Below are positions 9,128-16,573 of a stretch of DNA of 64,000 nucleotides, piece after piece (position 1 is the first letter of the stretch; each line of letters opens with the position of its first letter). The translations under genes and the position numbers were made by a program. Where the stretch lies: NCBI RefSeq assembly GCF_001766835.1, contig NZ_LKEU01000031.1, forward strand, positions 1 to 64,000, in the 5' to 3' direction. The notes under the pieces are model-generated. The model made no database searches and was not told the origin of the DNA. It was given only the letters and a program-made list of their open reading frames with translations. The stretch comes from Acetobacterium wieringae (lineage in GTDB: Bacteria; Bacillota; Clostridia; Eubacteriales; Eubacteriaceae).

Positions 9128-9699
9128 TGGAGACTAAAAATATTGTACTCGTTGGCGTCGGTGGTCAGGGCACCATTCTGGCAGCCAAATTGCTGACCAC
9201 CGGCTTAATGGCCGCTGGTTATGATGTCAAAATGAGCGAAATCCATGGGATGAGTCAGCGGGGCGGATCAGTTTCGTCGTTGGTACGTTACGGTGATGAT
9301 GTCCAGTCGCCGGTGATTGAAATCGGCTCGGCAGATATTGTTGTGGCCTTTGAAAAGATGGAGGGACTGCGATCTCTGGAATACCTCAAACCGACCGGCA
9401 AAATGATTGTCAACGACACCGAAATCTTCCCGCTGTCAGTAATCATCGGAGCCACCACCTATCCGGAAAATATTCTGGATGAAATAAAGAGCAAGGTCAA
9501 CCTGCGGGTGATGGCCGCCACCAAAATGGCCGAAGAACTGGGGAACCCCAAGGTCATGAACGTGATTCTCTTGGGTTCGATTATTAAATCGATGGGCCTC
9601 ACCGACATTGATTGGGAAGCGATCATTGCCGAGAACGTCAAACCGCAGTTTAAGGAATTAAATGTCAAAGCCCTCCAAGCCGGAATGGACGCTGTCTGA
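9127..9699 (+). CDS. iorB: Indolepyruvate ferredoxin oxidoreductase, beta subunit
   Basis: Gamma-domain partner subunit of IorA (pyruvate:ferredoxin oxidoreductase gamma-like fold), 190 aa. The start motif VGVGGQGTILAAKLL and the internal SEIHGMSQRGGSVSS are diagnostic of the family. The ATG overlaps the iorA stop as TAATG, implying translational coupling and 1:1 synthesis. An earlier in-frame codon inside iorA is a less likely start. Confidence 0.95.
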   Translation: METKNIVLVGVGGQGTILAAKLLTTGLMAAGYDVKMSEIHGMSQRGGSVSSLVRYGDDVQSPVIEIGSADIVVAFEKMEGLRSLEYLKPTGKMIVNDTEIFPLSVIIGATTYPENILDEIKSKVNLRVMAATKMAEELGNPKVMNVILLGSIIKSMGLTDIDWEAIIAENVKPQFKELNVKALQAGMDAV

Positions 9700-9701
9700 C
9701 C

Positions 9702-9992
9702 ATGAAAAAGGACGATTCAAATTTTAAATTTTTTCAGCATACCGCCTGTGAGTACTTTCCCTGCCATCCGGTTGATTGCTTAGACGATTTTAATTGTCTG
9801 TTCTGTTATTGTCCGCTCTATGCCCTGGCAGAAAATTGCGGTGGCAGTTTTACCTACACGAAAAAGGGTATAAAAAATTGTAGTGCCTGCAATTTTCCTC
9901 ATCAGCGGGAAAATTTTGACACAGTGCTCGAAAAGCTGGGAACGCTCATTGAACAACTCAGAACAACTAAAATTAATCAGTTAAAGGAGTAG
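9702..9992 (+). CDS. Cysteine-rich small domain protein
   Basis: A 96-aa protein with about ten cysteines in paired patterns (ACEYFPCHPVDC, CLFCYCPLY, NCSACNFPH), matching the cysteine-rich small domain family (PF04071) of anaerobes, a probable metal or Fe-S binding protein of unknown function. It starts 3 nt after iorB and ends 5 nt before plsY, so it belongs to the same transcription unit. The conserved cysteine spacing makes a real gene very likely. Confidence 0.8.
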   Translation: MKKDDSNFKFFQHTACEYFPCHPVDCLDDFNCLFCYCPLYALAENCGGSFTYTKKGIKNCSACNFPHQRENFDTVLEKLGTLIEQLRTTKINQLKE

Positions 9993-9996
9993 TGAT

Positions 9997-10611
9997 ATGT
10001 CGATTATTATTGGAATTGTTTTTGTTGTGGCGGCTTATTTAATTGGAAACTTGAATTTTGCCTATATTCTGGTAAAATTTCTTAAAAATGAAGATGTCCG
10101 CAACTACGGCAGCGGCAATGCTGGCACCACCAACGTACTCCGGGTCATGGGGAAAAACGTCGCCATTCCGGTGTTTCTACTGGACGCCTTAAAGGGCACT
10201 CTGGTGGTTCTGGTCGGTCGCTATGCCCTGAATGTTGATGAGGTGTTTCTGGTTTTAGGCGGCATCGCTGTTGTGGCTGGCCATAACTGGCCCGTCTTTC
10301 TGCAGTTTCGGGGCGGTAAGGGTACTGCCACTTCGCTGGGGGTATTTCTGGTCTATGACTGGGAAGTCGCCGTCATTGCCATTATGATCGGTCTGATTGT
10401 GCTGGCCATCTGGAAAATGGTATCCCTGACCTCAATGGTGGGGATGACCATGCTGCCAATTTTCACCCTTCTCTTTGGCCGCTCGGTGGCCGAAATTGTT
10501 TTCGCCTTTGTGCTCTGCCTCTTTAGTATCTATCAGCACCGCAAAAACATCGGCCGGATCATCCAAGGCAAAGAAAGCAAGCTGGGTCAAAAAGTTAAGA
10601 TGAAAAATTAA
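9997..10611 (+). CDS. plsY: Acyl-phosphate:glycerol-3-phosphate acyltransferase
   Basis: Integral membrane enzyme that transfers an acyl group from acyl phosphate to glycerol-3-phosphate, the first acylation of phospholipid synthesis. The 204-aa protein has about five hydrophobic segments and the PlsY motifs GSGNAGTTNVLRV (about residue 38), GGKGTATSLG (about 108) and a late QHRKNIGR. The RBS is AAAGGAG. It is the last gene of the acyltransferase-iorAB-cysteine-rich-plsY run. Confidence 0.95.
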   Translation: MSIIIGIVFVVAAYLIGNLNFAYILVKFLKNEDVRNYGSGNAGTTNVLRVMGKNVAIPVFLLDALKGTLVVLVGRYALNVDEVFLVLGGIAVVAGHNWPVFLQFRGGKGTATSLGVFLVYDWEVAVIAIMIGLIVLAIWKMVSLTSMVGMTMLPIFTLLFGRSVAEIVFAFVLCLFSIYQHRKNIGRIIQGKESKLGQKVKMKN

Positions 10612-10618
10612 AAAACCT

Positions 10619-10637
10619 AAGGCTCAAGCATGGGCTT
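10619..10637. repeat. Partial terminator duplicate left of the family 2 repeat
   Basis: AAGGCTCAAGCATGGGCTT is nearly the same as the terminator stem on the other side of the family 2 repeat (10851-10869). The pair looks like a flanking duplication. Confidence 0.6.
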
Positions 10638-10850
10638 AAAAAAGCTAACCCAGTACCGACAATTGTTAGATCATGTTGTTCGCATCGGAGCGGACACGGC
10701 GTAGCCTGCGTGGTAGCTACGAGCCAATCACAAGCTTGCTTGTAGTTGGCGACTGCCCGCGACTAATAAGAAATTATATTTCTTATTAGTGTCCGATTCC
10801 GCAGCGAACAACAGATTAACAATTGGTCGGTACGGGAGTTTATCAACTTT
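10638..10850. repeat. Family 2 structured repeat, copy 1
   Basis: About 213 nt with imperfect terminal inverted repeats: left AGCTAACCCAGTACCGACAA, right ATTGGTCGGTACGGGAGTTT. Inside are further arms (TTGTTCGCATCGGAGCGGA and its partner near TCCGCAGCGAACAAC) and two hairpins, GCCAA...TTGGC and ACTAATAAGAAA / TTTCTTATTAGT. It encodes no protein and is related to the copy at 44929-45061. Confidence 0.8.
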
Positions 10851-10873
10851 AAGGCTCAAGCATGAGCCTTTTT
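10851..10873 (+). terminator. Terminator after plsY, displaced by the repeat
   Basis: AAGGCTCAAGCATGAGCCTT hairpin with a T-tail. It now lies 240 nt after plsY because the family 2 repeat sits between. Confidence 0.75.
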
Positions 10874-10924
10874 ATTTGCGCCCGGCCAGGCGGGTAAATT
10901 ATCGGCGAAAAACATAAAAATACA

Positions 10925-10953
10925 TTGTCGGCCACTATATATATGTTTATAAT
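10925..10953 (+). promoter_or_regulatory. Sigma-A promoter of nrdJ
   Basis: TTGTCG (10925-10930), 17-nt spacer, TATAAT (10948-10953). The presence of this promoter argues that translation starts downstream at 11003. Confidence 0.75.
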
Positions 10954-10977
10954 TAGAGATACATCGCAAGATAGTGT
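10932..10977 (+). promoter_or_regulatory. Candidate pair of NrdR boxes
   Basis: CCACTATATATATGTT (10932-10947) matches the NrdR consensus acaCwAtATaTwGtgt at about 12 of 16 positions. A weaker second box ends in TAGTGT (10962-10977). They start 30 bp apart, about three helical turns, over the promoter. This fits NrdR repression of ribonucleotide reductase but was judged by eye only. Confidence 0.4.
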
Positions 10978-11002
10978 ATTTATTACCAGGAGGACAAAGA
11001 AA

Positions 11003-13945
11003 TTGAATCAAATAAATCAGCTGTTTACGCGGGTCTTTACCAAAGAACTGGAAGATTCCGATAAAACCGTCTACGATCTGTTTTCGTGGCAAACCGTTGA
11101 CGTGATCTTAAAAAACTATCAGACCGGGGAAATTATTTATGAAATGACCGATCTGGAATTCCCCGAGCATTACTCGCAAAATGCCTGTAACATTATTGCC
11201 ACCAAATATTTCCGCCGCAAAGGGGTGCCCAATGGCTATGGCTACGAGCACAGCATGCGGGAAATTGCCGACCGGCTGGTCGGCTTCTGGACCGACGCCA
11301 TCCGGGCAGAAGGCCTGATTGATAATGATGAGCAGTGGCAGATCTATTATGACGAGCTGGTCTATGCCTTCCTGATGCAGATGTGGGCCCCCAACTCGCC
11401 GCAATGGTTTAACACGGGTCTCAAACGCAGCTATGACATTGCCGGTTCCAAGGATGATCTTTATTATTATGATGAAGAAAGCGGCCAAGTGCTGGAATCA
11501 GTAGACCGCTACAGCCGCACCCAGGCCAGCGCCTGTTTTATCCTCTCAATTCAGGATCGGCTGCTGGGCGACCATTCCATTTCCGAGCATTATGTCAGTG
11601 AAACCAAGCTGTTTAAGGGCGGCTCCGGCGTAGGTACCAATTTCTCCAACCTGCGGGCAGCCAATGAAGGCCTGACCAGCGGCGGCCAGTCCTCGGGGAT
11701 GATGAGTTTCCTGCAGGGTCTGGATCGCAATGCCGGGGCCATTAAATCCGGGGGTACCACCCGCCGGGCGGCCAAGATGGTGATTGTCGATATTGACCAT
11801 CCCGAAATAGATACCTTTATCAACTGGAAAGTCAAGGAAGAAGCAAAAGTCCGGGCCCTGGGTAAAATGGGCTATGATACTTCAATGGATGGCGAGGCCT
11901 ACCAGACCGTCAGCGGCCAGAACAGCAACAACTCGGTGCGGCTCAATGCCGAATTCATGCAGGCGGTCTTAAACTTAAAAAGTGAGCCCGATCATAAAAT
12001 GAAACTCCGGGGTCGGGTCGATGACCGGGTTGACCGGGAGGTACCGGTTAAGGAATTATGGCAGCATCTTAATCAGGCTGCCTGGGAATGTGCCGATCCG
12101 GGGATTCAGTTTGACGATATTTTCAATGCCTGGCATACCTGTCCGGGTGGTGAAGATGGTGACCTGACGGCTAAAATAAACCGCATCAATGCCACCAATC
12201 CCTGTTCGGAGTATGCTTTCTTAGATGATACGGCCTGTAATCTGGCGTCCATCAATGTCTATAAATTTTACAATCCCGAAGACAACAGTTTTGAGATCGA
12301 GCCCTTTATTCATCTAGTCGGGCTGATTCAATGTGCCCTGGAAGGCTCCATCTATCATGGCCAGTTTCCGACCCCAGATGTGGCCCGCAAATCCTATCTG
12401 TTTCGGACCACCGGTCTGGGCATTGCCAACGCCGCCTCCCTGCTGCTGGCACTGGGCTATCCCTATGACTCAGCCGAAAGCCGTAACCTGATCGCCGGGA
12501 TAACCGGGATCATGACCGGAACCTCCTACCATGTGTCGGCGCTGATGGCCAGTAAAATTGGCGCCTTCCCCAAATATGAAATCAACAAACCCTATATGGG
12601 GCGGGTCATCCGCAACCACAGCCGAGTGGCTGCCGCCCGAACCGATGACTATGAAGAACTGCACTATGAACCGATTAAAATAAACCACAAGCTGCTTCAG
12701 AAAATGGGTTTTAAGGAAATCAGCAACCAGCTCAAAAACGCCTGGAAGCTGGCGGAGGAAGTCGGGACGACCTATGGCTACCGTAACGCCCAGGTATCGG
12801 TGATTGCCCCCACCGGGACGATCTCCTTTGCGATGGATTGCGGTGCCACCTCGGTGGAACCCTTTTATAACCATGTCGTCTTTAAAAAATTAATCGGCGG
12901 CGGCTCCATGGAAATTGTCAATCCGGTGCTGGAGCAGGCACTTTACAACCTCGGTTACAGCGAAAAGGAAGTGGGGGATATTCTCACCTATATCCTGGAA
13001 AAAGATGCCAAGGGCTATTTTCTCCATGAGGGGGTGGCCGGTGCGCCCCATCTTAAGCCAGAGCATCTGCCGATTTTTAACACCGCCAATACCATTTCCC
13101 CAATGGGTCACGTGTTGATGGTGTCGGCCATTACCCCGATGATCAGCGGCTCGGTGTCAAAAACCGTCAACCTGCCTCATGATGCCACCGTGGCCGATGT
13201 CGAAAACATCCATCTGCTGGCCTATCGCACCGGCACCAAGGCGATTGCCATTTACCGGGATGCCTGTAAAGCCTCCCAGCCGCTGAGCTCTGGCATGGCC
13301 GAGGATATCGATCGTAGTGTCGATGACTACAGCTATGCCGAGCTCCTGGCCCTGGTCAAGGAAGGCAACAGTAAGGCCTTAAACCGGGTTCGCCCGGAAG
13401 GGATGCGGCTCAGTCGTACCCATGCTGCCAAAATTGGCGACATAGAACTCTATATCACCATTGGCTTTTATGAAGACGGCGGCATCGCCGAGATCTTTGT
13501 CTCTACCGATAAAGAGGGAACCGTGGTTAAGGGGCTGTTGGCCTCCCTGTCCAAGTCGATCTCCAACATGCTGCAGTACCATATCCCGCCGGATCAGATC
13601 TCCAAGATGCTGCGGGGCCAGAAATATGAGCCCTCGGGCTTTGTCTCCCGGCACCCCTATATCAAGTTTGCCTCGTCGATTTCGGATCTGATCAGTAAGG
13701 TCATCGACATTGAGCACGGCGATTTTTCCAATTGTCAGGTCAAGCCCAAAAACTTTACCCTGATGAACAAGCAAAACCTGGTTCGCAGCGTCAGCACCGG
13801 TGAAGCCACACCCGACTATAACAAGGATGGCGGTGGGGAAGTACTCTATGGCGAAACCTGCAGCCACTGCGGCAGTGACCGGATGATGCAAAACGGCACC
13901 TGCAAGCTCTGTCTTGATTGTGGCACTACCACCGGCTGCAGCTAA
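11003..13945 (+). CDS. nrdJ: Adenosylcobalamin-dependent (class II) ribonucleotide reductase
   Basis: Reduces ribonucleotides to deoxyribonucleotides using adenosylcobalamin to make the thiyl radical. The 980-aa protein has the core segments SACFILSIQD, NPCSEYAFLDDTACNLAS and APTGTISF, followed by a C-terminal region with a zinc-ribbon-like CSHCGSDRM...CKLCLDCG and a terminal TTGCS, probably the redox-relay cysteines. TTG 11003 lies 9 nt after AGGAGG. Longer in-frame extensions would start inside the promoter. Independence from oxygen suits an anaerobe. Confidence 0.95.
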   Translation: MNQINQLFTRVFTKELEDSDKTVYDLFSWQTVDVILKNYQTGEIIYEMTDLEFPEHYSQNACNIIATKYFRRKGVPNGYGYEHSMREIADRLVGFWTDAIRAEGLIDNDEQWQIYYDELVYAFLMQMWAPNSPQWFNTGLKRSYDIAGSKDDLYYYDEESGQVLESVDRYSRTQASACFILSIQDRLLGDHSISEHYVSETKLFKGGSGVGTNFSNLRAANEGLTSGGQSSGMMSFLQGLDRNAGAIKSGGTTRRAAKMVIVDIDHPEIDTFINWKVKEEAKVRALGKMGYDTSMDGEAYQTVSGQNSNNSVRLNAEFMQAVLNLKSEPDHKMKLRGRVDDRVDREVPVKELWQHLNQAAWECADPGIQFDDIFNAWHTCPGGEDGDLTAKINRINATNPCSEYAFLDDTACNLASINVYKFYNPEDNSFEIEPFIHLVGLIQCALEGSIYHGQFPTPDVARKSYLFRTTGLGIANAASLLLALGYPYDSAESRNLIAGITGIMTGTSYHVSALMASKIGAFPKYEINKPYMGRVIRNHSRVAAARTDDYEELHYEPIKINHKLLQKMGFKEISNQLKNAWKLAEEVGTTYGYRNAQVSVIAPTGTISFAMDCGATSVEPFYNHVVFKKLIGGGSMEIVNPVLEQALYNLGYSEKEVGDILTYILEKDAKGYFLHEGVAGAPHLKPEHLPIFNTANTISPMGHVLMVSAITPMISGSVSKTVNLPHDATVADVENIHLLAYRTGTKAIAIYRDACKASQPLSSGMAEDIDRSVDDYSYAELLALVKEGNSKALNRVRPEGMRLSRTHAAKIGDIELYITIGFYEDGGIAEIFVSTDKEGTVVKGLLASLSKSISNMLQYHIPPDQISKMLRGQKYEPSGFVSRHPYIKFASSISDLISKVIDIEHGDFSNCQVKPKNFTLMNKQNLVRSVSTGEATPDYNKDGGGEVLYGETCSHCGSDRMMQNGTCKLCLDCGTTTGCS

Positions 13946-13952
13946 AAAAGCG

Positions 13953-13980
13953 TTGCGGTTTTCGCATTGTTTGATATAAT
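13953..13980 (+). promoter_or_regulatory. Promoter of proB
   Basis: TTGCGG (13953-13958), 16-nt spacer, TATAAT (13975-13980), 30 nt before proB. Confidence 0.5.
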
Positions 13981-14010
13981 AATTAACTAGGAACAAACTA
14001 GGAGATTAAG

Positions 14011-14817
14011 ATGCGAGAAAAGATAAAAAACGCCACCACCATTGTAGTAAAAATGGGGACCACCTCGGTGACCCACCAAAATGGCACCCTGGATCTGCGA
14101 AAGCTGGAGATCCTGGCCCGGGTGCTGACGGATCTGGAAAACAGCGGAAAAAAAATGGTGCTGGTTTCCTCCGGTGCCATTGGCGCCGGGATGAACCGGA
14201 TGAAGCTGACCGAACGGCCCAAAACCCTGAAAGAAAAACAGGCCGCTGCGTCGGTGGGCCAGGGGCTTCTGATGCGGGTTTACCACAAATTTTTTGATGA
14301 ATACCATCAGACCGTCGGCCAGATTCTTCTGACCAAGGACGTCTTTAAACACGCCATTAAGCGCAACAACGCCATGAACACCTTCCAGGCCCTGATTGCC
14401 GGGGGGATCATCCCGATTGTCAATGAAAATGACTGCATTGCCACCGATGAGATTCAGGAGGAATGCTTTGGCGACAATGATATCCTCTCGGCGATGACTG
14501 CCGACCTGGTCGATGCCGATCTTTTAATCATCCTTTCGGATGTGGATGGTCTCTACGATGACAACCCCGCTGTTAATAAAGACGCCCGGCTGATCCAGAC
14601 GGTGGAGAAAATTGATAACGAGCTGATGAAAAGTGCCGGCAACACTGCTTCCTGTCTTGGCACCGGCGGCATGATCACCAAGCTGGGTGCTGCCAAATAC
14701 GCCACCGACTGCGGCATTGATATGATTATCGCTTCCGGTGAAGACGTCAAGGTGCTCTATAAGATTCTTGACGGCGAAGAAATCGGAACGATTTTTTTAA
14801 GTGATTCACAACAGTAA
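14011..14817 (+). CDS. proB: Glutamate 5-kinase
   Basis: Phosphorylates L-glutamate to gamma-glutamyl phosphate, the first step of proline synthesis. The amino-acid-kinase fold is shown by VKMGTTSVTHQNG (about residue 13), SSGAIGAGMNRM (about 53), VNENDCIATDEI (about 138) and the LSDVDGLYDDNP segment. At 268 aa it lacks the C-terminal PUA domain of the E. coli enzyme, as in many Gram-positives. The RBS is TAGGAGAT. proA is not next to it in this window. Confidence 0.93.
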   Translation: MREKIKNATTIVVKMGTTSVTHQNGTLDLRKLEILARVLTDLENSGKKMVLVSSGAIGAGMNRMKLTERPKTLKEKQAAASVGQGLLMRVYHKFFDEYHQTVGQILLTKDVFKHAIKRNNAMNTFQALIAGGIIPIVNENDCIATDEIQEECFGDNDILSAMTADLVDADLLIILSDVDGLYDDNPAVNKDARLIQTVEKIDNELMKSAGNTASCLGTGGMITKLGAAKYATDCGIDMIIASGEDVKVLYKILDGEEIGTIFLSDSQQ

Positions 14818-14834
14818 TAAAAATGAAACTGGCC

Positions 14835-14999
14835 GATAATTGGGAAAGACAAGCCCCGAACAAAAGTGCTTTGATGTCAGTTTTCACAGACATTTTTGTA
14901 ACGTGTAGGCGAACAGGCGATAGCCTGTCCGCCGTACAGTGTAAAAAATGTTTCGTGCAAAACTGGCAGCGAAGCTCACGGTACTTTCGTAATTGTCAG
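14835..14999. repeat. Family 1 structured repeat, copy B
   Basis: Same architecture as copy A: conserved CGAACAAAAGTGCTTTGATG, arm ACATTTTTGTAACG paired with GTAAAAAATGTTTCG, and inner hairpin GGCGaACAGGC-gata-GCCTGTcCGCC. The outermost arms GATAATTGGGAAAG and CTTTCGTAATTGTC also pair. It ends 30 nt before the next small gene. Confidence 0.85.
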
Positions 15000-15028
15000 C
15001 ACATAAAAAAATAATACGGAGGTTTCTT

Positions 15029-15184
15029 ATGTTAAAGAAAATATTAGTGGGATTTTCGGCTGTCATGGCCGGAATGTTAATGGTTTTTGGTGGCATCTAT
15101 GTGGTTGAAAAACGCAAAGAAGAAGCCATGGGCGGCAAACTGATGCGGGTTAATTACAAGTTTACTAAAGAATTCGAAGACTAA
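15029..15184 (+). CDS. Small single-helix membrane protein
   Basis: A 51-aa protein with one N-terminal hydrophobic helix (about residues 5-26) followed by a short charged tail. ATG 15029 has a good GGAGGT site 5 nt away, which supports a real gene. It ends 9 nt before the glycosyltransferase and is probably cotranscribed with it. Family not recognised. It could be a small lipid-enzyme partner (inference). Confidence 0.6.
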   Translation: MLKKILVGFSAVMAGMLMVFGGIYVVEKRKEEAMGGKLMRVNYKFTKEFED

Positions 15185-15192
15185 GGCCCGCC

Positions 15193-16383
15193 ATGTCAAA
15201 GGTATTTATTTTTACAGCGTCAACCGGTGCTGGCCACAATCTGGCCGCCCAGTCCTTAAAGGAATCTCTGGATGAAGCCGGCTATCAAACCGAAGTTTAT
15301 GATGCCTTTAAAGAAACCAACGTCACCCTGGACCGCCTGATTACCAAAGGCTATCAGCAGATGGTGGTGAATGTACCCAAGCTCTACGAGCAGATGTACA
15401 ATCAGTTCAATAACATGAACCGCTTTCAGCAGGGTATTTTTCAGGTGCTGACCCGGGTGATGAACCCCGATATCGTGCCCCTGATCAAGTCCGGTCACCC
15501 CGATCTGATCATCACCACCCATCCCTTTGTGACCAACGTGCTCGGTACCCTGAAAGAGCACCATGCCTTTGATGTCCCGGTGCTGTCGATTGTCACTGAC
15601 TATAAAATTCATACCCTTTATCTTAAAAAAATGATTGACGCCTATATTGTCGGCAGTGAGTACACCAAAGAGACCATGGTCGAAAAAGGGGTAGCCGCTG
15701 ACATTATCTATCCCTACGGGATTCCCATCCGCCAGACTTTTTTACAAAACAACCATCTGCAGCGTCAGGAACTGGTTGATGTGGCCGGGACAATCCTGCT
15801 GATGGGCGGCAGTCTGGGCAGTAAACAGATGGAAAAAGCCTTTACCTCGCTGATGAAGGTTAAGGAAAAAATCCGCATTATTGTGGTCTGCGGCAATAAC
15901 AGCAAAATCGAAAAAGAAATTAGGGCCCATTATGCCCGGGAAAAAACCGACGATAAGCTTGTCGAGATCCACGGTTTTGTCAATAACGTCTCGGAGCTGA
16001 TGGATCAGTCTGATGCTATCATAACCAAGCCCGGGGGCCTGACCACCACCGAAGCGATAGTTAAAAACATTCCCATGATCATACCCTTTTACTATCCCGG
16101 CCAGGAAGAAGAAAACGCTGATTACCTGGTGGATGGGGGAATGGCCATCAAAGTGGACAAGATCAAAGATTTAACCTCAATGGTTGATTTTTTGTTTGAA
16201 AATAAATACATCATCAAACGTATGTCAGAGAATATGTCCGAGGAGGCCCAGAAACGCTCGATGACCAAAACCATTGAGCTGTGTCACCGTCTGATTGCCG
16301 GTTATATCGAGAAAAAAGCCTTACCCGAACCCCAACCGGCCCTCTTTGACCCCTACAAAATAAAGGAAATAAAAGACCAATAG
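15193..16383 (+). CDS. MGDG-synthase-like glycolipid glycosyltransferase
   Basis: GT28-family glycosyltransferase of the monogalactosyldiacylglycerol synthase / UgtP type, which adds sugars from UDP-hexose to diacylglycerol at the membrane face. Seen: an N-terminal MGDG-synthase domain with TASTGAGHN at residues 7-15, and a C-terminal nucleotide-sugar domain with MGGSLGS near 204 and KPGGLTTTEA near 280. The length of 396 aa is usual for UgtP-like enzymes. It could instead use another lipid acceptor. Confidence 0.85.
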   Translation: MSKVFIFTASTGAGHNLAAQSLKESLDEAGYQTEVYDAFKETNVTLDRLITKGYQQMVVNVPKLYEQMYNQFNNMNRFQQGIFQVLTRVMNPDIVPLIKSGHPDLIITTHPFVTNVLGTLKEHHAFDVPVLSIVTDYKIHTLYLKKMIDAYIVGSEYTKETMVEKGVAADIIYPYGIPIRQTFLQNNHLQRQELVDVAGTILLMGGSLGSKQMEKAFTSLMKVKEKIRIIVVCGNNSKIEKEIRAHYAREKTDDKLVEIHGFVNNVSELMDQSDAIITKPGGLTTTEAIVKNIPMIIPFYYPGQEEENADYLVDGGMAIKVDKIKDLTSMVDFLFENKYIIKRMSENMSEEAQKRSMTKTIELCHRLIAGYIEKKALPEPQPALFDPYKIKEIKDQ

Positions 16384-16410
16384 TTGGCAAATGCGAAAAA
16401 AAACGAACAA

Positions 16411-16525
16411 TTAGTGTTTTGATGTCAGTTTCACAAACGGTTTTGTAACGTGTAGGCGAACAGGCGATAGCCTGTCCGCCGTACAGTGTAAAAACTGTTT
16501 CGTGCAAACTGGCAGCGAAACTCAC
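16411..16525. repeat. Family 1 structured repeat, copy C
   Basis: Third copy, with arm AACGGTTTT paired with AAAACTGTT (one G-U wobble) and the same inner hairpin as copy B. CGAACAATTAGTGTTTTGATG precedes it. It lies 48 nt before valS; no T-box signature was seen in the leader. Confidence 0.85.
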
Positions 16526-16573
16526 AAAACCTTGGCAATTGCCTAACGACCAATAAGAATAGCAGGTGCATAT

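Noticed and set aside
13379..13996. 205-codon antisense frame over the nrdJ 3' end
   Set aside because: It runs into the proB promoter and is explained by nrdJ codon composition.
14823..15014. Small frames within family 1 repeats
   Set aside because: They lie in a palindromic element, and no frame is kept among the three copies.
16384..16573. T-box riboswitch before valS
   Set aside because: The conserved T-box GGTGGNACC and a leader terminator are absent; the region is a family 1 repeat.
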